Origin: Ophiocordyceps camponoti-saundersi (nom. inval.)
Lineage: Eukaryota; Ascomycota; Sordariomycetes; Hypocreales; Ophiocordycipitaceae
DNA: 64,000 nt
Direction: 5' to 3'
Assembly: GCA_003339415.1 (NCBI GenBank)
Contig: PDHQ01000012.1
Span: 186,001-250,000, forward strand
The translations under genes were made by a program, and so were the position numbers. The notes under the pieces were generated by a model, which was not told where the DNA came from, made no database searches, and worked only from the letters and a program-made list of their open reading frames with translations. Each line of letters begins with the position of its first letter. The first letter of the stretch is position 1. Of this stretch, positions 56,256 through 64,000 are shown piece by piece.

Positions 56256-57616
56256 TTTCTTTCTCTCCCTCTCTTTCTCTCTCTTTCTCTCGAATCTCGG
56301 CTGACAGACAGCTTTCACTCCGTATGTAGGCCCTCTACGCCGTCGACATCTCCAGGGCCTTCGTCGCCTGGCATCTCATCTCCACCGCCGCCAGGCTCTG
56401 TCAGGCCGGACGATTCCATCACGCCGACGCGCTGAGGAACAACTCGGCCCAGCTCTCGAGGCAGAAGAGGATCATCTTCTGGCATGTTTATTCCCTCGAG
56501 AGGGGCGTGTGCTTGGGTCTGGGTCGCTCCTCCGTCATCCTCGAATGCGACATCGACATCAGCCGTGAGCCCGACCTGGAAGGCTTCGGAAGTCCCGAGA
56601 TTTCCGGTCTGTTTGGCCTGTGGATCAGGATAGGTTGTCTGCAAGGTCGCATCTACGAGTCTCTGTATGGCCTTTGTTGTCGTTGTCCTTTCTCTTGCCG
56701 ATATATAGATAGTAGTTGCTGACCACCCTCCTCCTTTTAGATACAGTCGAGCCGCGTCGGCGCTGCCGCACAAGGATCTGGTTCGGAACGCGGAGACGTT
56801 GGCTGTCGAATGCCGTGAGCTCGAGGTCAAGTCGTCGATTTACCGGAAGCAGCTCTATGGCTGTCATGCCAATCTTCACTCGTCCGACGTCGTCCACCTC
56901 TTCCTCCGAGGAGACGAGATACAGTTTCTCGCCACGCTGACGCTCGTCTACCGGTTGATCCCCGCGTCTGAGAGCTCCATCAGTCGCTTCTCCAACGAAT
57001 GTCTCGAGGCCGCTCGCCGGGCAATCCATGTGCATCAAGACTGTGTCCGGTTCATCGACAACAGCAACTGCGTCAAGTCCATCTATATCCACTGGTGCGT
57101 GTTTTCTTTCCGACTTCGATACATGACTTGGCCTCCAACATGACTTGACTGACGCTGCCCGGATGGACGCATATCAGGTATCTCACCATCACGCCTTTTA
57201 CCCCCTTCTTCGTCTTGATCTGCTACGTCATCGAGACGCTATCAGCCCAAGATCTTCAAATCCTGCAAGACTTTGTCATGTCTTTCTCATCCTGCCGCGG
57301 CGACTCGGAAACCATCGACAAGCTATACAAGCTCTGTCAAGTAATGTACGACGCCGTCAGGATATACGTCGAGTCCAGACTGCAGCTGCAGCCGGACCAG
57401 CCGACGGGGCCCATCGGCGACGAGTTTGGCATGTATCTGAGCCAGCTGGGCTTTCTGCCGGTCGAGGATCGAGCCGTGGCCGGAAGGCAGTATGATCCGG
57501 AAGGCCAGAAGGGTGGACAGACGACTCAGATGGCCGAGTTTCTGTTGGGTAATCGGAACATCATGGGTCTGTTGGAAGAGGACATGTCGCAGATTGACTT
57601 TTCTCAGTGGATGTAG
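54817..57616 (+). CDS. Zn2Cys6 transcription factor with fungal-specific regulatory domain
   Basis: Eight exons, 54817-54879, 54953-54976, 55147-55268, 55336-55790, 55898-56205, 56330-56664, 56741-57094 and 57178-57616, give 699 residues. Every junction closes in phase. The zinc cluster starts near residue 22 and spans three exons: CDQCRLRKTRC then CSTCRTANRQC, spacing C-x2-C-x6-C-x5-C-x2-C-x6-C. A dimerisation-like helix follows (YERKIDEIITRLGSLEILLN). The middle homology domain includes PPTLFSITCTIVGINDFD and AWHLISTAARLCQAGRFHH, typical of fungal-specific transcription factor domains. The second exon is only 24 bases. Intron 5 contains a long CT repeat and intron 2 an ATC/CAT repeat. It is a nuclear regulator; targets are unknown, and no cluster sits next to it. 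Confidence 0.88.
55020..55100. repeat. (ATC/ACC)n tract in intron 2 of the transcription factor
   Basis: About 80 bases of imperfect ATC/ACC triplets lie inside the intron 54977-55146. Confidence 0.85.
56221..56252. repeat. (CT)n microsatellite in intron 5 of the transcription factor
   Basis: About 16 CT dinucleotides, extended by CT-rich sequence to about 56290, fill most of the intron 56206-56329 and precede the acceptor. Confidence 0.9.
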
Positions 57617-58209
57617 CCTCGGTTTTTCTGCGTCTTTTCTTTTTCTTTCTCTCTCTCTCTCTCTTCAGTCTTGGGGTTGAATCCGATGGGTGTTTTCGGT
57701 TGAAAAGGGGGGAGGGGGGACTGGAGTTTTTGGGGGTGGGTTTTTCCACCATACATATGCTTGATGATAGGGTTCTGTGTCCTCTAGCACAGCGAGACTA
57801 TATACATACATATGTATGTATGTATGTATGTAGTATGTAGGCACTGCCGTTGAGATCTATCTATGTATGTATAAATTATAATTGATAATGAAAATACAGA
57901 CATAAATATGTTTATATGTATGGAGTTGTGAACATAGGCCTGGCAGACTGAGCAACTGACTGGCTGAGATGCGTGAATATGTATATACATGCAGGCATAC
58001 GTACATACAGGCTACAGTAACAGACTCTTAACCAAAATACCTACCTACCTACCATCTATCTATATATGTATGTAGACACGTATGTTAGTATGTATGTATG
58101 TATGTATGTATGTACAAAAACTTGGCTCATCAGCCTCCTTCTCTTCCCTTCCATCCTCTTCCCTCGGCGTCTCGGCCTACTCAAACGGAGTAATCAAGAT
58201 GAGAGCCCG

Positions 58210-58244
<35 letters not shown>

Positions 58245-59514
58245 AACCAAGAGTAACATCGTATTACATACTGCTGCATTCCAGTCACAGCGTGGGTCCC
58301 TCAACCGAGTGCTGCCTGCTGGAAGTATATGTAGCCCCCCCTCCCGATTGCGATATCGTCGGCAGAGAGACGGACGTTACACCGGAAAAGGCGTCGCCTG
58401 AACGAAAGTTCACATCGGAGGAGTTGGCAACGGGAAAGGAGAGAAAGAAGCAGCCTGATCTTGGCATTGATCCCGTTTTCCCCTCTCTTCTTCTTCCACT
58501 TGTCCCTGTGCTATCCTGTCTCGTCTCGTCTTGCCTTGTCTTGTCTTGTCTTGTCTTGTCCCTCTTTTGGGATGAGTTTGGACACTTACCGAGCAAGTTG
58601 ACAGCTATATAGAGATCCCTGGGCCGTACATATATGTGTATGTATGTATGTATGTGCATAGATTATAGGCGTCTTTCCGTCTCAACGCTCTCACTCCGGT
58701 CTCTCAGCAGTTGAGCGATATTCCCCGGCTATCAATCAAACTTTTCTTCCGGACACGGAGCAAGCAGATCAATGCCATGCAAAGAAATTATCCGTGCTTG
58801 TACATACATATCCACCTCCTGCTTGTCATTCGTTGTTCCCTCGAAGCTGGACTCCACCTCGCTTACAACTGCGACTGATAGCGGCTCGCTTGCGGCGGCA
58901 TCAGAGACATGAAGAAGAAGAAGAAGAGGAAGAAGAGCACATGCTACATACATAAAGTCCTCGGCTATTGTACAGTAGTACCCACGTACCTATGCATGTA
59001 CATACAGTATGTACATACATGGATATACGATAGCCGAGTCCGAAAGGGTCTGATCGAATCAAGAGGGGGTCTGATCTTATCTTATCAGATCATCTCCCAT
59101 CGTGACTCGCTGAGAATCGTTGGGCCCCCCATATATACATACATACATACATACATGTATGCAATCACTTCGGGCCTCATTACCTTTATACAAAAGCCAT
59201 GCCTCCAGGACAACGTTGTATGTATTGAAAACCTTCCAAACTGGATACCACCCCCTCGCAGAAGGAATCGTGCCACCACGGCCGGCAGCGCCGAGCCTGT
59301 TGTCTGTACCTGGCTCCCTCTCAGCGCCGTTTCCCGCCCATCTTCCCCGTTGAATAATTCTTTCCCCCCTTTCCCCCCGTTCCCATCTCATCTCCTCCAT
59401 CCCTCATTTCTCTTCCTTCCCCCCCCCCCCCTTGTCCTCCCCACCTTTCTCTCTCTCTCCCCCCCCCTCTCTCTTTCTTCAACCTTCTTCTCCTCCCGGG
59501 TTTCGTGAACAACC
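57617..59514. other. 1.9 kb intergenic region dominated by microsatellites
   Basis: No supported gene. It holds CT (57645-57664), TATG (57809-57832 and 58089-58112), TC (58215-58242), CTTGT (58530-58560) and ACAT (59133-59156) repeats. The final 150 bases are a C/T-rich leader for the gene at 59515. Confidence 0.55.
58089..58112. repeat. (TATG)n microsatellite
   Basis: About six uninterrupted tetranucleotide units. Related ATGT/TATG tracts occur at 57809-57832, 60995-61022 and, as ACAT, at 59133-59156 and 60690-60722. Confidence 0.88.
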
Positions 59515-60550
59515 ATGCGTTATTCCATCGAAAACTCCTTGGCCGTCGGCTTGGCCGTCATGGTCACCGCCGTTGCGGCCGGTCACCATGACAGGCAGAA
59601 GTCGCCGTTGAACCCTTCCACTTCTCCGGTTACCGACGATAACATGGGCCCTGCTTCCATGTTGTGGCCTTTGAGCCGAGTTTGGACCAGAGACATGGAT
59701 AACACGGCTCCTTGCGGCTCGTCGGCTGCCATTGCCCAGAGGACCAGGTTTCCCATGAGTATGTTGCTCGTCTTCCTGGTCGTAGAATCAGAGGAATGGA
59801 AAGGAAGAAGGATGAAGATTGCTGAGTTTTTTCGCTTCACAGAGGGTGCCAAGGTCTCGCTCGTTGCGCAGGACGATTACTATGACTCGCAGATCAGCAT
59901 CTCGTACAAGAAAGGTGTGTTCACTCTTTCCCATCACATGAAGCTGGTCTCATATGTACTAACTGGGGACTAAAGATCCCAAGGAAAACAGCGACTTCAC
60001 CGCTTTGACAATGAACACAGCGTCCATGAACGATCTCAACCCAGGCCACACCTGCGTCGACGTCCCCGACGCCCCAACGGATCTCGTCTCTCCCGGAACC
60101 AACGCGACGATACAGGTCATCTACCGCAGCAACTGGGACAAGCCAGAAAACCAGACATTCTACGTCTGCGCCGACATCACCTACGTCCCTCTCGAAGAGT
60201 TCGACGATAACATGATGTGCTTCAACGCGACCGTTCCGGGAGAGGACGACCAGAACCCGCCGTGGATCAAAAAGGTGGACAAGAAGCCGTTTGGAGGAGG
60301 CCCCAACGACAAGACGCCCGGAACGGCCTCGGCCCCGGCGATTCCCAGCGAGAAGCCCCTGCTGAGCGGCGGAGACATCGCCGGCATCGTCATCGGCTCC
60401 TTGGCTGCCCTGACCATGGTGGTCGGCGTCGTCGTCATCCTGGTCCGCCGCAGTCAGCAGAAGAAGCGACGTAATCAGCACATTGCCCGGATGGAGAATG
60501 CTCGTCAGGACCAGGGACCGATGGAGAAGCACGACAGTGTCAATGCGTAG
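59515..60550 (+). CDS. BIM1/X325-like copper-binding surface protein
   Basis: Three exons, 59515-59758, 59843-59914 and 59976-60550, encode 296 residues. The first intron is 84 bases; parts of it read through in frame. The signal peptide is followed by His-His (AGHHDRQ), then NTAPCGSSAAIAQRTRFPM. After splicing, FPMKGAKVSLVAQ leads to GTNATIQVIYRSNWD and FYVCADITYVPLEEF. This is the pattern of X325/BIM1 proteins, LPMO-fold proteins that bind copper through an N-terminal His and take part in copper uptake or wall biology rather than polysaccharide cleavage. A C-terminal membrane helix (IAGIVIGSLAALTMVVGVV) and basic tail replace the GPI signal of some members. The position of the copper His depends on the cleavage site. 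Confidence 0.84.
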
Positions 60551-60691
60551 AGAGAGGGGGGAAGGGGGCGAATTCTTCAAGGGCAAGATACACATAGATG
60601 TTCGGCCAGATCAGGTTGGATGTGGTTGTAATACTAGTTCGACAGCTTCCCCCTCATGATTTCTTCTGGTTGCATGGCCTTACATATCACA

Positions 60692-60723
<32 letters not shown>

Positions 60724-60991
60724 CAGATGTTGTACATGTATAATACGTGTATGATATGATATGAGATATAACATTGCACATGCTTGGCTGTGTTTCACAC
60801 CGCCAAAGGTTGCTGCGAGTCGACAACTGTGCTGCGTACATACAATATAAATATGTAGAGAACTTGTGTCGAGGCGAAGACGTGGTTTATCGTGGCTTGC
60901 GAGTTGCAACGCTACGACAAAAGGCCGAAGAGAGCAATATATATAGACCGCGAGGTCTTATACTTACCTACGTTTATTCGTCTGTTCGTGC

Positions 60992-61022
<31 letters not shown>

Positions 61023-61671
61023 CGTCTACACACGCATAGATAAGATGCACTGAATATGTGTTTCCTAGCAGTTGTCAACCCTAGGAATCCCTGAAGATAG
61101 GATGATATTCATATGTATATGTATGTATACATACATATGTGTGTATATGAGTAACAGGATGAATTAAACCGTTCTCAAAATAGGAGCTCTCGCCTTCTAC
61201 GTACGCACATATGTATGTATGTACATATTTATTCAGACTGACAGCCTTCTACGTGAATAATTTACTTGTGAGGCATAATGTACATATTTCCATCTTGTCA
61301 GATGGGATTTATTATGCATACATACATACATAGTCATGTTCACGTCAAACTTCTCGCCAGTCTCCGATAAAGCTCAGATCCAACCAGGCCCCGTCCCCCT
61401 AAGGAATGTCAGCGTGTCCCTGGAAGGCACCTACATATAGGCTATACTATCATTCTATAGCCTATAGAGCACCGACATCTAGGTAACCAAAAGAGCAGTT
61501 GGACGTTACACGTAAAACCTCCCGTGAAATAAAACCTTGTAGACAAGACGCTCTTCATAGAGTCTAACCCTCTATGACGATATCGACCTCCCCCATCCCC
61601 ATGATATCTCATCCCTTCCATCCAGAACGCAACTCTTACACAGCTCAACAACCAGAAAAGAAACGGCAACG
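60551..61671. other. 1.1 kb intergenic region with TATG/ACAT repeats
   Basis: No supported gene. ACAT repeats lie at 60690-60722 and TATG at 60995-61022, with shorter ones near 61120, 61210 and 61318. The 3' end is the promoter of the secreted protein at 61672. Confidence 0.5.
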
Positions 61672-62895
61672 ATGATCCCCGTCATCTTAGCCCTCCTATG
61701 GGCAGCGACGACGACAAACGCCCATCGCGTATGCCCCTTAGGCGGCGACACCTGCGCCGTGACCGTCCCCCCGATATGCCCCTCGAACATGGCCGAGCCC
61801 GACAACATCCGCGTGCCAGAACCGTGGTCACGGCCCCAGCAGCAGAGACCGGCGCCGAACCCCCCGTCTCCGAGACCAGAACCGAGGCCCGGGCCCCAGA
61901 GACCTGCACCACGACCTGACCCTCAGAGGGTTCCCCAGCCTCAGAGGCCCGCACCGAGGCCTGACATCGAGAGATTGTCCCAGACGCAGAGGCCTGCACC
62001 GAGGCCCGAGCCCCAAAGACCTGCACCGAGACCTGACCCTCAGAGATTTCCCCAGCCTCAAAGGCCGGTTCCGAGGCCTGAGACGCGGAGACCGGCACCG
62101 CCGACGGTACGAGTGCCCGAGCCCCAAGCAACATCGTTCGACGGATCGATCGCGGCTTGCAACTACAACGCCTACCTCATCCAAGACAACCGTCTCTATC
62201 AGATGGACCTCACCTCAGGCCAAGTATGGAAACTAAGCGACCAAGTCAGAGGCCAAATAGCAGGCCTGGTCTACAACCATTTCGACCACTACCTCTACGG
62301 CATCCGGTACGACGAGATAGTACGCGTCTACCACAACGGGACGACGGAACCCATCCACAAGCTCTCCTTCGTGCCCACCATGGGAGCCCTCGACAGCCAA
62401 GGACGGTACTGGGTCAGCATCATGGGACGGAGATACGCCGCCATCGACCTCCATCCGCACTCTCGCTTCCCCGGCACCACCCTGACCGAGGGAGAGTCCA
62501 TCTTCCCCCGAACCGGCCTGCAGATGCGCTTCCCGACAGGCTGGACCATCTCGCCGGCAGACCCTGGGTACGCCTACGGGATAGGCTTCGATTACTACGC
62601 CGACAGGCCCGCTCTCTTCCGCTGGGAGAGCGCGACGCACACGTGGGAGCACGTCAGCACCGGGACCGAGGTCGTCAACGGCGATAGCTTCTCCGCCGTC
62701 GTCTCCACTGCCGACGGCTTCATCTACGGCCTCGGAGATAACTCTGGTGACATCGTCTGGTACAACTTGAAGGAGCCTCGCCAGATGTCCGTCCTTCGTC
62801 GTGTCGGTCCTGTGTCGAGGTTGACTTCCAAGAGTAATACGGCTGCTCGCTGTGCCCTGCTCGACGACGTGAGACGGCGGCGGACAAGCTGGTGA
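61672..62895 (+). CDS. Secreted protein with Pro/Arg repeat linker and propeller-like domain
   Basis: A single exon of 407 residues. The signal peptide is MIPVILALLWAATTTNA, followed by a short Cys-containing segment (CPLGGDTCAV). A linker of about 90 residues is built from degenerate units such as QRPAPRPDPQR. The C-terminal domain of about 250 residues contains ACNYNAYLIQDNRLYQMDL, IAGLVYNHFDHYLYGIRYD and GALDSQGRYWVS. This pattern matches, from memory, the beta-propeller-like DUF6923 type found in extracellular proteins of fungi and bacteria. It is probably a wall-associated or secreted binding protein; no catalytic residues can be assigned. Confidence 0.76.
   Translation: MIPVILALLWAATTTNAHRVCPLGGDTCAVTVPPICPSNMAEPDNIRVPEPWSRPQQQRPAPNPPSPRPEPRPGPQRPAPRPDPQRVPQPQRPAPRPDIERLSQTQRPAPRPEPQRPAPRPDPQRFPQPQRPVPRPETRRPAPPTVRVPEPQATSFDGSIAACNYNAYLIQDNRLYQMDLTSGQVWKLSDQVRGQIAGLVYNHFDHYLYGIRYDEIVRVYHNGTTEPIHKLSFVPTMGALDSQGRYWVSIMGRRYAAIDLHPHSRFPGTTLTEGESIFPRTGLQMRFPTGWTISPADPGYAYGIGFDYYADRPALFRWESATHTWEHVSTGTEVVNGDSFSAVVSTADGFIYGLGDNSGDIVWYNLKEPRQMSVLRRVGPVSRLTSKSNTAARCALLDDVRRRRTSW
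61850..62110 (+). repeat. Coding Pro/Arg-rich repeats
   Basis: About seven degenerate copies of a 9-13 residue unit centred on QRPAPRP, alternating with DPQR/IERL spacers. Confidence 0.75.
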
Positions 62896-63055
62896 CGATG
62901 ATGGTGATTTTGGTCTCTTTCTTTCTTCCCTGTCTGTCGATGAAAAGGGATGAATCACACGCAGTTCATAACTTATCCCATAGACCTGTTATAGACATCA
63001 TCATCGAACTGCTCATAATCCACCGATAGAACAGTTGCAGCAACCTCAACAGGTC

Positions 63056-64000
63056 TCAGACTCCATCGTCAAATCGAAAATGGTTATTCCACCGCTTAAC
63101 TCACCTCGTCAGCAATCACATCTTCTCCTCGTAATGAGAAAGGGGGGAGTGTGGGGGGCAACACACCTTATCCCACGGCTTTCCCGTGTCAACAAACCTC
63201 AGATCCGTCCCCAACCTGATCCTCCCCTCCGGATCCTCATTGATAGTCGACGCATGAATCTATTCGTCTCTTGTGAGCTTCCAGTGAGGTCCATTAAGGG
63301 GAAGGGTTTCCCAGCAATCTCACCATATGCGGCCGATGAAGCACCACATCACCAGCCTCGTACTCCGAAACAAGCCACCTCCGTCCATGCTCCCTCCCAA
63401 ACTCAGCCGGCCCATTGCTCAAGAATCCCGAGCTCATCATATGCGCGTTGAAGGCGTTCCTCATCTCCTCGTCGCTCATGCCAGCCTCCTTGGCCCTCTT
63501 ATTGAAGTCGGCTTCGAATTCCTGTCCAAGAACATCTCCTAAAGGGGATCATCAAGATCGTCAGTTCAAGTTTCGTTTCGCTGCCAAGAGGAAACGTTCA
63601 AGTAGAAGGATAGCGAACCTCCTTCGAGGTAAATCAACCCCCCTCCCTCCAGACGAATATCCCCCATCGGAACCCACGCCGTCACCGCCGTCGGCTCACC
63701 ATAACGCATAAAGCTCTGATCATAATGAACGCCAATAGCCCCGTTCCCAGGCGTGTTATTCCTCAGCAGCGACCTTCGAACAGCAAGAGTCCTGTCCCCC
63801 CACCCAGAAAAGGAGGCGACAAACTCCCTGAGCGCCGGATGCCTCGCGAAGCCGGCATCATCCCCGCTGCCAGCGTACCAAGCCGAAGTGTGAGCCGCCA
63901 GCGCAAGGTCGACGAACAAGGCGGCCGCCGGCGTCGAACCAGGGCGCGAGTTGGCGACGCTTCCCGCGCCGATGCCGGGGAAGTCGGTTGCCGATGCGTC
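63056..64000 (-). CDS. Phytanoyl-CoA dioxygenase (PhyH) family protein, 5' end beyond the window
   Basis: Four exons are visible on the minus strand: from beyond 64000 to 63619, then 63538-63324, 63259-63167 and 63094-63056. Introns of 80, 64 and 72 bases close in phase. The Fe(II)-binding HxD is in GVHYDQSFMRYGEP, and the distal His region is GDVVLHRPHMIHAS. A conserved Arg follows in GRIRLGTDLRF. These non-haem iron/2-oxoglutarate oxygenases hydroxylate varied substrates, including secondary metabolites. The end KPWDKRWNNHFRFDDGV supports the last small exon, although that acceptor (TTAAG) is weak. Window truncation removes the N-terminus, so function and partners cannot be judged. Confidence 0.85.

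Noticed and set aside
63096..63167. Alternative 3' ends of the PhyH gene (read-through stop at 63116 or a 9-base last exon ending 63096)
   Set aside because: Neither gives the family-like ending. Splicing to 63094 yields KPWDKRWNNHFRFDDGV, which fits better.

Overview
This window is nuclear DNA of a filamentous ascomycete (Pezizomycotina, most likely a Sordariomycete). The genes carry short introns of about 50-110 bases with GTRNGT donors and CTRAC-type branch points. The families present (Zn2Cys6 regulators, NRPS-like reductases, SVOP-like and DHA1 transporters, X325/BIM1-like proteins, many small secreted proteins) are typical of that group. Intergenic DNA is full of microsatellites and G homopolymers. 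I assembled every gene model by hand from open frames and splice signals, and the reading phase closes at each junction. No RNA genes, CRISPR arrays, bacterial elements or recognisable transposons were found.

Positions 421-15564 look like a biosynthetic gene cluster, possibly running off the left edge. It holds an NmrA/isoflavone-reductase-like oxidoreductase (+), a cytochrome P450 (-), an NRPS-like reductase with a partial C domain, A, T and R domains (+), an APC amino-acid permease (-), a second NRPS-like A-T-R reductase of a different A-domain type (+) and an MFS exporter-like transporter (-). The order alternates strictly + - + - + -, giving three tail-to-tail pairs and two head-to-head pairs with roughly 0.4-0.5 kb shared promoters. 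The two megasynthases are each predicted to release an aldehyde or alcohol. A carboxyl-reduction pathway with two inputs (amino acid plus aryl or keto acid), tailored by the P450 and the NmrA-like enzyme, is the main candidate for an undescribed system here.

Positions 17000-28600 are gene-poor and carry mostly secreted proteins of unknown function: a proline-rich repeat protein, a protein with a possible 'Up-regulated in Daf-2'-like domain, two small cysteine-rich secreted proteins (8 and 10 Cys) and a 174-aa secreted protein. A lone UbiA-family membrane enzyme also lies here.

Positions 28800-43200 mix housekeeping and accessory genes: a choline/GABA-type permease, Pho88/SND3, a protein with a 13-residue CPC repeat, a short Zn2Cys6 protein with a His-rich tract, an Aim19-like protein, a large secreted repeat protein and a Siw14-type tyrosine phosphatase.

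Positions 45500-64000 hold a divergent acyl-CoA oxidase-like enzyme, a secreted unknown, a DHA1 drug transporter, an eight-exon Zn2Cys6 factor, a membrane-anchored BIM1/X325-like copper protein, a secreted proline/arginine-repeat protein with a propeller-like domain, and a phytanoyl-CoA dioxygenase-family gene cut by the right edge.
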